Shown here piece by piece: positions 1-10,171 of a stretch of 45,665 bases of DNA. The stretch's first letter is position 1, and the number at the start of each line of letters is the position of its first letter. Made by a program: the position numbers and the translations under genes. A model generated the notes under the pieces. That model did not search any database, was not told where the DNA came from, and saw only the letters and a program-made list of their open reading frames with translations. Source of the DNA: Pelomyxa schiedti (Eukaryota > Evosea > Pelobiontida > Pelomyxidae); the NCBI GenBank assembly GCA_020536535.1, contig JAHLWZ010000630.1, positions 1 through 45,665 of the forward strand. The letters run 5' to 3'.

Positions 1-548
1 TCTCTTGTGATTCCTCTGAGGCCCTGTCGTCACTGTCAGAGGAACTTTGGTCGCCACAACTGCTTGATTCGTTGCGATCATCATCAGGCACAACAAAGCT
101 ATCACTTTCCCCACCACTACTGCTGCTGTTAGAATCTGATTCCTCTGCCCGGCGATTAGAATTCCTGTGACCAACCAAAAGTCGCGTCTTTGATCCTGGC
201 CAAAAAATAAGTGCGAAAAGCGAGCTTAATAAACCAAAGCACACCAATCGCACCTTCATCATCATAATCAGCATCAACTCCCGCGTCTTCGGAATCGCGG
301 CTAGTCTCCCTCCTAAACATGTCGTCAGCGACTTGGCCGTTAAGTGCAATTAACGCGTTTCGCAGACAGACATACTCGAGAGCAACCGTAACAGTTGACG
401 AAGACATAGCAGCGGAGATGGGGATGGGCAGCGGCACCGGAAATGGAGCGTTGTTCGTTGAGGAGTTGTTTTTTAGCAGTAGTGACCAGTAGTACCGGTT
501 GTCCATTGTCTCATACAACCTCCTCAACGACGCCATCTCCGCCTCCAT
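1..548 (-). CDS. acidic, serine-rich hypothetical protein (5' part only)
   Basis: I do not recognise the family. Exon 1 (548..254) starts at an ATG at 548 and reads MEAEMASLRRLYETMDNRYY and onward. The first 20 residues look helical, and the exon ends in an acidic stretch (DADYDDE). A GT-AG intron at 253..145 (109 nt, acceptor CGGGCAG) joins in phase 1 to a second exon that runs off the window start and is very rich in Ser, Asp and Glu (SDSNSSSSGGESD, SSSDSDDRASEE). The acceptor was chosen because it restores this acidic frame. The start lies only 64 bp from the start of the plus-strand SAM gene, so the two probably share a bidirectional promoter. The C-terminus is missing. Coding status is an inference from composition and a clean splice junction. 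Confidence 0.5.
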
Positions 549-612
549 TTTCTTTTCTTTGTGGTTGTCATCTTTCGCCGAAAACCAACAACAACGAAAA
601 ACCAAGGCGGCG

Positions 613-1992
613 ATGGGGAACACCAATGAAACAGCACCACCTGCACGAGCGATCGCACCGGTGCCTAACGAACGACCTCAGGTGATGCCCACGGACCGGT
701 GCTGCCTGTGCTTCACGCCCCGCGTGGCACCCTACGCCCTCATGGTGGAGCTGCTGTTGCGCTGCGGCGGCGTGTCTTCGCTGCGCAGGCACGTCCTGCC
801 ATCCTCTCCCTCTACGTCGCCATCGTATCCCCTAATGGGAGGAGATGCAGATGTGGGGGGTGGTGTGGGGCAATTCGACTTTGCAGTTGCAGTTGCTGCA
901 GCTGATGACCAATACACTTACGAACACGCAAAGAGAATGGTTGGGCTGGGTGCACCAGAGCACATTGATAGTGGCACCAGGGGGCACAAACCGGTACGCC
1001 AGAAATTTGTCATTGTGTATTTGCTTGGAAATTGCCGCTGGCCGATACCTAAGGTGGACTGGATTGTCGCCGTGCGTGCCCTGACTGTGTATGACCTCAC
1101 GGATATCGTCGTGTACCGGGGTTGGATGCACTGTGTCGTGCTAAAGTTCAAAGATGTTCTGCTCCCCCCACACAACCAAGACCTGCCATTGGTTCCACTA
1201 GACAGGGAAGAGTGTTCAGCCGACTGGCGAGTATTTGGGAAACATACAGATTGGGATCGCAGTGTTGCAGGCTGGCATATCTGTTTTTTACTTGTAGCAC
1301 TGCACAGGATTCCTGGATTACACATTGACAATGTTCACTATCTCACGGACCTTCGCCACTGTCACTCCATTGGTTACCTAAAGACAATTGATAAATATCT
1401 TTCTGAATTTGGGTCACCATTACCTTGTCTGTCAGTGGACTTTGATGAATTGGATTTGGCCTGGATCCAAACACTGCACAAAGAAGAACTCCTTGTGTGT
1501 GACCCATATTCTCCATATGAAAAAGTACGAGATGCATTTGTTGACATCACTGAAGCATTTTATGTCTCCTTGGCCCTTAGCCTCCACCCACAGATGAAAG
1601 CCCAAGTTTTAAGGGTTTTAAGTTCCAAAATGGGAGACACCAAATTGCCAGCAACTTCTTTACCAACTTCTGCCATTGAAACCCAACAGACAATTGCTGA
1701 CATGACTTCAGAGTGTGCATCACTGTTTCAGATTAAAGCCGCCAATGTAGAGCAAGTATGTGCTTGGCTCAGACCTCTTGGTGTCACTGAAAACTCCCTA
1801 AGTATCATCACAACAAAACAGCTTGAGGGAAGCATACTTGTGAATTTCTCTGTGGAGCAGTTGTGTGATCTTGGCCTCACTGTTGGAGATGCTGAGCACA
1901 TTTCAGAACATGTTTTAGCTAATCTTATGTTGGAACCTCATCAAGAGCAAGAAGTACAATCTGATGCCAGGGAAAAGGGCAGTCACTTGTGA
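613..1992 (+). CDS. SAM-domain hypothetical protein, single exon
   Basis: An uninterrupted 459-residue frame. I start it at the ATG at 613 (MGNTNETAPP...), because the frame upstream opens only with TTG and overlaps the divergent gene. The first 400 residues match nothing I know; a Cys-containing segment near residue 30 (DRCCLCF) and a segment rich in Trp, Tyr and His (residues ~130-300) can be seen. Residues ~375-445 look like a SAM domain: a VEQVCAWLRPLGV helix, an LEGSILVNFSVEQLCDLGL core and a final GDAEHISEHVLANL helix. SAM domains mediate protein-protein oligomerisation, so an adaptor role is likely but is inference. Between about 700 and 1330 the other two frames are also partly open and the ORF contains a pyrimidine-rich TAG at 1297, so a small hidden intron cannot be excluded. 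Confidence 0.6.
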   Translation: MGNTNETAPPARAIAPVPNERPQVMPTDRCCLCFTPRVAPYALMVELLLRCGGVSSLRRHVLPSSPSTSPSYPLMGGDADVGGGVGQFDFAVAVAAADDQYTYEHAKRMVGLGAPEHIDSGTRGHKPVRQKFVIVYLLGNCRWPIPKVDWIVAVRALTVYDLTDIVVYRGWMHCVVLKFKDVLLPPHNQDLPLVPLDREECSADWRVFGKHTDWDRSVAGWHICFLLVALHRIPGLHIDNVHYLTDLRHCHSIGYLKTIDKYLSEFGSPLPCLSVDFDELDLAWIQTLHKEELLVCDPYSPYEKVRDAFVDITEAFYVSLALSLHPQMKAQVLRVLSSKMGDTKLPATSLPTSAIETQQTIADMTSECASLFQIKAANVEQVCAWLRPLGVTENSLSIITTKQLEGSILVNFSVEQLCDLGLTVGDAEHISEHVLANLMLEPHQEQEVQSDAREKGSHL

Positions 1993-3069
1993 GTAGTAGA
2001 AACATGCCCTGCAGGGTGCTGCCACCAGTGATGGTTGAATCAGGAGGTAGTGAAGTGTGACTCAGTGGGCACATCAGTACCATTTTTTGAAATCACACTC
2101 TTTTTCACTGTGGTTGCTTTCTGAAAAAGTCACTTCACTTCAGACCATTTAAATTTTACTGTATTCTTTTTGTGATGTTGTTCCCACACCACCAAAACAT
2201 GGCTTCCTTTGTCTTATGATGAGCTTGTGGTGGTGCTCACAGTGGCGGTGGTGCTTGTGGTGGTGACAATGGTGGTAGAACAAGCCATAAACTTGCATCT
2301 CATCCTTGGCTGAAGGGTAAAGCTTCTACCCACCTTCTGTAAATCAGGTAAAGGTTCATCAGTCTCCTTAAGGACTTGGTCCAGACCAAAAGCATGCCCA
2401 TTGTGTTGTTGAAGGACAGTACTATCAGTTGTACTGTCTGAATCCGGTCTCTTCTTCCATCCGGCTGAACGAAAGCGGTTATGCTGGTTTCGGACTCAGT
2501 CAGTGGGTCTGAAAAAACGAATTTGAAGGGCAGGTGGTATGTTGGTGGTGCCATTGGCTGTGTGGTGAGTCAGTGCAACAACAACAAATGGGATAATCAG
2601 GATATGAACATATTTTAGTTGTTTAAAATTTGAAGTTACACTCTGAAATTGAGAAACCTGTACTCATTGTGCTGTGGGAAGCAGGAATTGATCTCAGAAC
2701 AAAAAAAGTTCACTGTGCAAGACATGAGAGATTGACTTATATCTGAGCAAATGCCTTCAGAGGGCCTCTGACCAGAGCTGATTGAAAGAATAAGAAAATG
2801 TGGTTTTGTTTTATTCACTTTTACCCTCCACAGACGGGGTTCAATCCCGGCCAAACCAATTTTTTTTTAAATTTTCCTATATATATGGTGAGTGCATGTT
2901 GTTGGCCACAGTCTGTCACACACCACAATTGTCCAAAGTAGGGCAGCAAAATGCTTGTAGACCTGTGGTGTCACAACACCCCTGCATTGTGGAAACACCA
3001 AGCTTTGATGTAACACTTCATTTCCCCCAGTGTCCACACCAATTCAATGTAATCCAACAACAGGGCACC

Positions 3070-3147
3070 ACCAATTAGCTGCAGGTGCCCCACAGCTTGC
3101 CAACCAAAAAGGAGCAGGATGCTGTGGGGCACCTGCAGCTAATTGGT
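3070..3147. repeat. 27-bp perfect inverted repeat, 24-nt loop
   Basis: The left arm 3070-3096 is the exact reverse complement of the right arm 3121-3147, separated by 24 nt. The arms contain the AATTAGCTGCAGG and GGGGCACC blocks. In RNA this would be a strong hairpin on either strand. No coding frame explains it. It could be a fold-back element remnant or a structured RNA. Confidence 0.9.
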
Positions 3148-4226
3148 TGTGATTTAAGCTCCTGCCAACCTAGTCAGGCTTTTGCCAATGAATCAGGTTT
3201 ACAGAACCCAGGAAATAACACCCAAAAAGCACAAAATTACAGTCAAATTGCGACTCTGTGGTTGATATTGTGTAAAAATCCTTGCTATTTTTGTTCGTTA
3301 GTACAAGACCTAGCCCCAGTGATAAATAAATGTAAGTTACTAAGGCACTCATGCCCAATCAAATGTGGCTCTACACACTGTCTTTCCTAAGACTTCATTT
3401 AAGCAAGACTAGAAAAAAATGAGAGGTTCTACCATAATAACCGAGAAGAAGAAAAAACAACAAATAAACGAGAAGAAACAAAAACAAGGAAACCTTTAAA
3501 CTTGTAACTATGTAAAGCAAACCCCTGCAACTTGTTGACCAAGTACATATCTTGCTCCAACTTGCGTTTTGAATGAAGCTTCTCCCTTGCCTGCTGTATT
3601 TCCACCAAACTGAATGCGATCACACAATTGTGAGAACAGTGTCAGTGGTGACCCACTGGTTGCCATAACTGCAGGGCACACCCGGAGCAAGTTTTGTTTC
3701 TGGTTAGTTTTAGTGTAAAGAAAGTGAGTAGGCAGTCAATTACATTCACAGAATAATAATAATAATAAAAGCAGGGAAAATGCCAAAGCCACACGCAATT
3801 CAGATACACTGTATCAATATCAAATAAAACTAGAAAACCGTGCATATAAACAAGAAAAGTAACACAACACAAAACACAAAAACAAAATGAAACCAATGGA
3901 AGGCGACAGTTCACGGAACAGATCCAATCACTCTCAGAGCACAAGACATCAATGGAGTCTCTGACGGTGTATCGCGGTGCCATGCAGGAGGTGTGTTGTT
4001 TGTGTTTTGCTAATTAAAAATGGAAAAATGTGGTGAAAACAACAAAGTGTTTGACCGGCACCGGTCAGAGAACCAATAGTGGAAGTGATACCCACTTTTG
4101 CAAAACAACCCCCATGCCCGCTGTGGTGGTGCTGGCCGGCGCCGGTCAGAAACAAAATGAAGAATGGGTGGTTAAATCAAAGATTTATGGTGTTTCTCAC
4201 TTTTCATAAGCAAATCTCAGACTCAC

Positions 4227-4418
4227 TCACCCAGAGTACCTCTCTATTGAGGAACAATCACTTGATGAGATGAATTTGCACCAGAATGGGCAATGGTCCT
4301 CTACGACCTGCACAAGCACGACCTCAAGTTCATCTCTTACAACCTCTTCCTGCTTCAAGTGCCGCATCTCTACACCTCTTGACACAGCCTCCTCCAGCTG
4401 TTGAAAGTCAGAAAACAT
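4227..4418 (-). CDS. possible orphan coiled-coil exon
   Basis: A minus-strand open segment from an ATG at 4418 reads as a charged amphipathic helix (FSDFQQLEEAVSRGVE, then RHLKQEEVVRDELE) and ends at a possible GTACTC donor near 4231. I could not connect it to neighbouring exons. The plus strand of the same stretch is also open in places, so this is a weak call. Confidence 0.22.
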   Translation of the reverse strand: MFSDFQQLEEAVSRGVEMRHLKQEEVVRDELEVVLVQVVEDHCPFWCKFISSSDCSSIERYSG

Positions 4419-4541
4419 AGATTGAAGAGGAAGATAAAAAACCCAAGCTACATGCAGAAACAGATCCACTGTGGTTTTTCTTTATCTGTGGTTTTGCATG
4501 TATCTTACTCATCTTAGAACAATTCCAGAATTTGTGGTGGT

Positions 4542-4832
4542 GTGCGAGCTTTACCTTCTACTGCTTTGAAACCAAACCACAATGAGACAGATGACTTTAA
4601 CATCGCTCACTTCAAACAAACTATCTCTCGGAAGATGCTCAGGCAGGCTGGACGGGATCAGGAATCAAGTGATGTTATGAAGCTTTCTGAAGCAATTACT
4701 GCGGGATTACTTGATGGTGATCTGCGCACTGATGTCACTGGCTTTCCCACACAATATCAGCTTGGTATAGTTGGCTATGCTGTGATGGATGGTGTAATTA
4801 CTGCAAAATTTTACCACTCATTGCCGAAGTGA
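4542..4832 (+). CDS. orphan exon-like ORF, unknown family
   Basis: A 96-codon plus-strand frame with protein-like composition (KPNHNETDDFNIAHF, SSDVMKLSEAITAGLLDGDL, QYQLGIVGYAVMDG) that ends at a stop at 4832. It has no convincing ATG: the frame opens with GTG, so it is more likely an internal or last exon, possibly entered at the acceptor-like AG near 4516-4529. Its family is unrecognised. It may belong with the open segments at 4990-5237 and 5276-5536. Confidence 0.3.
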   Translation: MRALPSTALKPNHNETDDFNIAHFKQTISRKMLRQAGRDQESSDVMKLSEAITAGLLDGDLRTDVTGFPTQYQLGIVGYAVMDGVITAKFYHSLPK

Positions 4833-4989
4833 AGAGGGTAGCTTTCTCTGTAAAGCCTTGTTTAACTTGTTCACAAGGCAAAAGCAAATGAAGATTGGGA
4901 AAAGAATATCCTTTGGAACTATAACTCAATGGTTTACGGAAAGGTCTCAAACCTGCCCTTTTGTAATGCAGTCTGACTTTGTATCCAGC

Positions 4990-5237
4990 AGGGTTACTCT
5001 GAAGGCCTGGTGTCTTTGGATGCCTTCTTGGGCCAATGTGTGTTTACTTTGGAGGAATGTCACACAATGAAGTTGGCTGATGCAGTACAGAAGGAAAAAT
5101 GTGCTGCTGAGCTTTGTTTCCTGACGCCCTCTCTCCATGGGCACAACTTCACATCTGGTGGGACTTTAGAGCAGTTAACAACAAATGGATGTGATTTGCT
5201 TTTACTTTCTATTGATCTCTATGAGGTTTATTTGTGA
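4990..5237 (+). CDS. orphan exon-like ORF, unknown family
   Basis: A plus-strand frame reading GYSEGLVSLDAFLGQCVFTL, then MKLADAVQKEKCAAELCF, and ending in SIDLYEVYL. Alternating hydrophobic and charged residues look like real protein, perhaps a small beta-rich domain. A GT at 5226 followed by CTCAAG near 5252 could be an intron leading towards the next open segment. I could not verify phase continuity. Confidence 0.25.
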
Positions 5238-5275
5238 TGATTTCTACTCAAGAGGATTGGGATTGAGTATTTCAA

Positions 5276-5536
5276 ATGCCAACTCCAGGACTACAGCTTT
5301 TGAAGCCAAACATTGTCTTGATAGCCTCCAAGAATCTCAAAATTCCTGCTGGTGGCCCATGTAAAAAGGGTACACAAGTTGCTGTAATGCAGTTCTACTG
5401 CCGTGATGGTCTGCAACAGCATTTTCACATTCTTGAGGCCTTCAAGGGGAACACTCTCAAAGTGGATGTGGATCAGCGGCTTGTCCATTATCTCCCAGCA
5501 GCCTCCCCTATTGAGCCAATGCTGCGTCTGAATTAA
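5276..5536 (+). CDS. small hypothetical protein or terminal exon
   Basis: An 86-codon frame with its own ATG (MPTPGLQLLKPNIVLIASKN) and a stop at 5536. Segments such as KGTQVAVMQFYCRDGLQQHF and NTLKVDVDQRLVHYLPAA are protein-like, with a beta-strand flavour. It could stand alone or be the last exon of a gene that includes 4542-5237. I recognise no family. Confidence 0.3.
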   Translation: MPTPGLQLLKPNIVLIASKNLKIPAGGPCKKGTQVAVMQFYCRDGLQQHFHILEAFKGNTLKVDVDQRLVHYLPAASPIEPMLRLN

Positions 5537-6900
5537 TTTACACACAATTAAAACTGCAATTCAAACCATAATGGCTTCAAATATTCGTGTTAATCTGCTT
5601 GAAAGTAATAATTCATTCACGATTGTGCTTCACTTTTTACCAAGCAGATATCTTGTTGTGAGTTGAACTCACAGTTGCCGCCCTGTTATTGCCCATGAGA
5701 AATGACGGCATTTCTTATGCCTTGGGTGGATCATGGGGCATACAGGAGCGAGGCGTGTCCCTGTGGCAGAACCCAGCCTTGCACTTTTGCTGGACTGTCA
5801 CGCTCTTATTTATTCTCATTGAGACCTCACACATCTTTGCCCTGCAAGACGTAAATACTTCCAAAAATGGAGAAGTGCGCACATATCCTTGCAGAGGACC
5901 AAGCAGCTCCCCCATATTGTATCATAAATTCGGGCAAAAAGTATGGGAGTTCATGAATGCTGGACATTCATATTGCTTCCGAGGTCACCCTGTTATCTGT
6001 GGGGACACAGTAAACAGGGAGAAAACGAAAGGTCACCCAACCAAATGAAATAGTTGCCCATGAGAGAAATAAACCCAAAGTAATCAAAAGCAAGCCTTCA
6101 GAGTGTTCTTTTCAAAGTGAGGAAGGCTACAATATGGATAACTACCTTTTTGAGAACTTGGAGACAGCTTTATATTGCTGGCACTGCCTACGAGCTCTTA
6201 CAGGCAGAGAGTAGTAATACACATGATAGGCTATTCCAATGCTCTGAGGAGACAAGCTGTCTCAACGAATTTCGGGATTACCCCAAGGCAGAAACAATCA
6301 ATGATCCTAGTGAGCCATAAGGGTCAAGAGTTTGGCGCAATCAAGAGTGAGTTGTTACCTGCTTGAGCATAGCGAGATTTCAAGCAACAAGGATCAAATA
6401 AGTAATGGGCCACACCTAAGAGAATAACAAGACCCAGTCTCATGACGAGGAATGAAGATAAACCAGCAGGAAGGGGGCAAGAAGTTCCTGAATCCAGAGA
6501 TGGAGGCACTTGAAAGCGCCAATTCTGAGCAGGAAATTAGAAATTGCAGCATGAGAGGGGATGAAAACCCAAGTGTAGATCCGGCAGCAAGCAAGGAGAG
6601 GTTCCGGACAGAAGCAGAGTACGTGGAGGTGACGTATACTGGCATGATATGGGATGCAGAAACTGTGCAGAGATCGACCCACAAGCTTTGAGAATCACCT
6701 GCGTTAAGTAAGGATCTGAAAGGCTGAGAATAGGAGTACCTGAGGGTTCCAATTTGGCTGAGTATTCATACTGGAATACAGAAATAGATCATGAATGACT
6801 TTGGACTATGTCAGGCAAAAGAATGTGAGGACACCACATACTTTCATGCACCAAAAGAGCTTTGGCATTTGGCACATCTCTAGCACCGCTATCTATGGAG
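5537..6900. other. region with no supported gene
   Basis: Short open frames on both strands (for example plus 5695-6048 and the mirrored frames around 6400-6690) have no homology I recognise and no splice-consistent partners. The sequence becomes rich in A, G and GCA-type triplets from about 6.1 kb and blends into the repeat-like block that follows. Confidence 0.4.
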
Positions 6901-6944
6901 CAACTGGCGCAGCAATACTTGCAGCAAACCAGTATCTGCGTGCC

Positions 6945-7395
6945 ACTATTCATATCATCTGGAGGCACCAGAATCCTTTGATGAAGTTAGTACGGCGTTT
7001 CAATTGAGAATGGTGTTACCCTGCACAACACGGGAGGGAATACAACATGAATAAGCCGTTGTAATTCTGATGCCAAGTCAGCAGGAAGCATAGGCATCAA
7101 CACAAGAAAGGCACAGCATAAAGCTGGAATATTTAGTGGCAGAGGAAACGCAAAAGCACCAGAAAGGCAGCAATACAGCCAGACAAGAACACCAGCCTCG
7201 AATTAGTGTGGAAAGCAAGAAATTACTCAGCATTCTGGCAGTTTTCAAACCGGACTTACTACTTGAGTTAGAAGCAAGCTATGAGGAGCTAGACATACCA
7301 GAGTTGCCAAGCAGCATCAACCTAGCAACGCGAGCATTGAGAGTAATTCAGCACTGCAATTAGGACCGCCATAAGCAAGAATAGTGGGACAAGGT
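6945..7395 (+). repeat. dispersed repeat family B, copy 1 (diverged)
   Basis: Aligns in the same orientation with 12233-12690. Shared anchors are TTCATATCATCTGGAGGCAC (6948 and 12235), AATTCTG-CCAAGTC (about 7063 and 12358), a 60-nt block around TTTTCAAA-CGGAC (about 7240 and 12533), and GGACCGCCAT-AGCAAGAAT (about 7363 and 12651). Identity is patchy. Within both copies one frame keeps the pattern V-F-K-x-D-L-x-L-E-L-E followed by L-(N/D)-I-P, which suggests descent from a coding sequence. No intact ORF remains. Confidence 0.75.
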
Positions 7396-9190
7396 ATCAC
7401 AGTGATCACTGGAACAAAGCTCAAGACTTTGCGATGTGCAAGTGAGACTAATATGCACTCCTTTTCAAAAGGGAAAAGCAAATGCACAGCTCAACAGTAA
7501 TGCTGCAACGCAGACACTGTTTAATTAATTCAGGCAGAATTAGCAGCACACAAGTAGAATTGCAGAAGTGGAAGCCTTGCTCTCAACACCTATAATCGGC
7601 TTAGAATTCAATGCAACCCAATTCAGCATACTTTCTGGAAGAAGTCAAAGCTGCAGTCAGAGTGGGGATAGCGTAATCTGTCAGGAAGGTACAGCACATG
7701 GAAAGAGAAGCAGTAGATATTGACATTCAGGGAGTTTTTGCCAAGCTTAGAGCCCAGCACTGAGTAGTACTACGCAAAGCGGCAGGACTCTTTTACAACC
7801 TAAAACAGAATTAGAATTTGAATATCGTGAGAAATAAACCTGAATTATTTGGAACATCGTAGTAAAGACCTGCAGAGAAGCACAGCCCAGTGTAATAGGC
7901 AGCAGACACATCTGGAAATTTCGGATTTGCAGAAAAGGGCATGGCAACGGCAGTAATGATGACTTCTCACAACAGGGAGAGCCCTAACCTGCTAGCCACA
8001 ACTGCAATCCAGGAACTGCTTTGTACAATTCTAAGTTGGGTGGAGAGTCAGCAAAACGCAGGAAATACCTTCAGGTTGGAGGGATCTGTGGTGAGCAGCT
8101 AGGCATCTACTGTAGTGATATTGGACTACTGGAGCACTGAAAACGAATCTGACATGCAAGGCATCATCAACAGCGATTATTGGCAAGAAGGAGGGAGTGC
8201 AAGCAGAAAACGCAAATTTCCTGCAATTCGAACAGAATCCTGTATAGGGATGCCACAAATACTGCGCTAGAAGGAATCTGAGAGACGTAGGAGAAGTGGC
8301 AGACACACTTGGAGATACACAAAGCACAGCAAGCAGCACGAAGGACTCAGTATTCTATTCAAGCTGGACATAGTTTTTTGGAACAGCATTCAACGCTAAT
8401 GGTCCTGCAGAGCCAGTACAGATATGAAGGAACCTTTGTGTGGTGTTAGCAGTGTTGGAGGGAAAGCACAAGTTACCAGCAGCACTGAATCGAAGCAACA
8501 TTGTGGGGAATAGGAGTCCTACAAGGTACGAAACTTTCAGCTGAGGCAGGAGTCATGCATCACTGACATTGCCACGAATACCAAGACAGAGGTGAGATGA
8601 GAACCAATGGCATTGCAAGCATTGATAAATCGTTACTACGAAGCCTTGCAAATATCTCTGAATTCAGAGTTGGAACAGGAAAATATTCTGAGTACAAACC
8701 ACAACGAGAAAGGCAAGGAAGCAACCCAGTAAATGGAATCAATACTCTTCTCTGTGGCTATACATAAAGACCTGATTACTATTAGAAATAACCATGCAAA
8801 CACGAATTTGCAGGGATACTTGAGTTGGGTGTGTGGGCAAGCCAGTGGAACTTCCAAACCCAGAAAGAGGTTGACCCTGGGTCACTGTTAAAAGCGAGAT
8901 TATACCAAGGGGACAGCATACCCAATCAATTCATCTTAGCGAGTGGCAGATGGGAAATCCATCCTGAGTACAACTGTGCAACTGGAGATTCACAAGTGAA
9001 AATTCTTTGTCCTTTTTTCTTGCTAGAACAGTACCAAACATCTGAATGGTTAGTATTGAGACCCGAATCAAACTACAGACCACACCTACAGTATGGCTGA
9101 TGTGGCACAAATAAAACTTTCCAGTTCAAATTCAAACTCGCGGCAAAGACCACACCTAGTAGCGCTTATGGTTACGATGCTATCTAACTT
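7396..9190. other. non-coding, repeat-like tract
   Basis: No ORF above about 100 codons and no splice-consistent exon chain. The composition resembles the flanking family B copy (many GCAG and CAGAA words), so this may be further decayed repeat sequence. I found no second copy of most of it inside the window. Confidence 0.4.
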
Positions 9191-9191
9191 T

Positions 9192-9199
9192 GGGGGGAA

Positions 9200-9225
<26 letters not shown>
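9192..9225 (+). repeat. G6-A28 homopolymer tract
   Basis: Six G are followed by 28 consecutive A (9198-9225). It marks an abrupt change from the A/G-rich tract on its left to more balanced, coding-like sequence on its right. It may be the 3' tail of an inserted retro-sequence lying to the left (plus orientation), or a simple homopolymer. Its true length is uncertain because such runs are error-prone. Confidence 0.8.
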
Positions 9226-9230
<5 letters not shown>

Positions 9231-9339
9231 CACTGGATCGCCGCTTCACTGGCGGGATCAACGCACTTGCGGCAGCAAAAACGCAGCCTCGCTGAGCTCT
9301 TACTGCTCCTACTTTACTTTTCACACCAAGAGCGATCGG

Positions 9340-9645
9340 CCACGAACCCGGCCGAGTTCATACATGCTCACAAACTACGGCATCATGATCCCGACCGTTT
9401 ACACTTCACCGGACTACCGCCGCGATCCAATCCGTGTCGTCGGCTACGCACCACTGACTGCGCATTTTTTGACTATGTATTATTATGTGAACTCTTGTGA
9501 TTGGAACACACATTCGTGCTGAAGAGGAGGGGGAACGTGTGTACTTTATCAAGTACACGAGCTTTAGCTCTATGGACACCCTGCGGACTCTGTACGAATC
9601 CCGACTCTCGAGATCCAATGCGGGCTTGATGGAATTACTGGAATA
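9340..9645 (+). CDS. possible exon pair or gene fragment, unknown family
   Basis: Two protein-like frames lie close together. The first covers about 9340-9440 (YMLTNYGIMIPTVYTSPDYR). The second, about 9520-9645, reads EEGERVYFIKYTSFSSMDTL, then LRTLYESRLSRSNAG, and ends in a TAA stop. They are in different frames; a GTGTCG...CTGAAG intron would join them in phase 1, but its acceptor is weak. Alternatively this is a frame-broken pseudogene. There is no recognisable start. Family unknown. Confidence 0.28.
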
Positions 9646-9897
9646 AGGCAGCGACGATCTTATGAGACGCAGAACGCACTAATGCGGACTGCAGCGGTGA
9701 TTGATTCTAAGGTAATCTTGACTGAGAATTGGACAACAGTGTGGCTTCGAAGCTAACCGCACCTAACCGCACCAAAATTAATTATCCTTTTCACACGTGC
9801 ATACCATGCACGAGAACAAGCAAGAGAACCTTTACACTCACACTCTCTTTCGTTCTTTTTCCTCTGTGGGGCTTTATTCTCTTCCCACAGAAGCTAA

Positions 9898-9952
9898 CAC
9901 ACTTTGTCCAAAGTGTGCACTAGCTCAGCAATTGGGAGGCTCACTTTGGTTC
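9898..9952 (-). repeat. inverted copy of the segment upstream of the Sel1 gene
   Basis: The reverse complement of 9898-9952 matches 44585-44637 at roughly 50 of 53 positions. It contains the perfect palindrome CACACTTTG-TC-CAAAGTGTG (9898-9917). In the second location the segment sits about 48 bp upstream of the Sel1-repeat gene ATG, so it may be a promoter-proximal element as well as a repeat fragment. Confidence 0.8.
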
Positions 9953-10000
9953 TGATTTTGAAATTGGAAGATTGATAATTTATTTTTTTTTCCCCTTACA

Positions 10001-10087
10001 CCTGTGTGGTTGTGTGGTTGCATGGTTGTGTGGTTGTGTGGTTGCATGGTTGTGTGGTTGCGTGGTTGCGTGGTTGTGTGGTTGCTA
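10001..10087 (+). repeat. minisatellite of a ~10-nt TGTGTGGTTG-type unit
   Basis: About eight or nine tandem copies of a GTGTGGTTG(T/C) unit, with variants GCATGGTTG and GCGTGGTTG. Strongly strand-asymmetric (G/T on plus). It lies between the inverted 9.9-kb segment and dispersed repeat copy 1. Confidence 0.9.
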
Positions 10088-10171
10088 GCTGGTGGTCCAC
10101 AGAGAGGCTGTCACAGTTGTACTCTACAAAATAATTAAAATAAAATAAGATATGCGGAAAGAACAAACCTG

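Larger units (their letters stand above)
1993..4535. other. region without a confident gene
   Basis: Contains GGT-rich simple sequence (about 2217-2280), a B-box-like T-arm followed by T9 (2833-2872), the 3070-3147 inverted repeat, and several short open frames on both strands. On the minus strand, 3690-3508 and 3983-3890 are open and exon-like. On the plus strand, 3895-3990 reads as a short coiled-coil-like segment. No chain of exons with consistent phases could be built, so none is called as a gene. Two GACCGG-type palindromes occur at 4053-4066 and 4133-4148. Confidence 0.5.

Noticed and set aside
3642-3983. 113-codon minus-strand frame as a membrane protein
   Set aside because: Its hydrophobic part comes from a TAA/TAT-rich, intron-like stretch (runs of Tyr from ATA repeats); no family signature and no consistent exon chain.
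5645-5680. GAGTTGAACTC stem resembling a tRNA T-arm on the minus strand
   Set aside because: Loop spacing is wrong for a T-arm and no acceptor, D or anticodon arms can be drawn around it.
6394-6752. Three overlapping minus-strand frames plus one plus-strand frame
   Set aside because: Mutual shadows with no homology, no splice partners and no codon-like bias favouring one.
10001-10087. Minisatellite as a CRISPR array
   Set aside because: The unit is about 10 nt with no spacers, and the window is eukaryotic.
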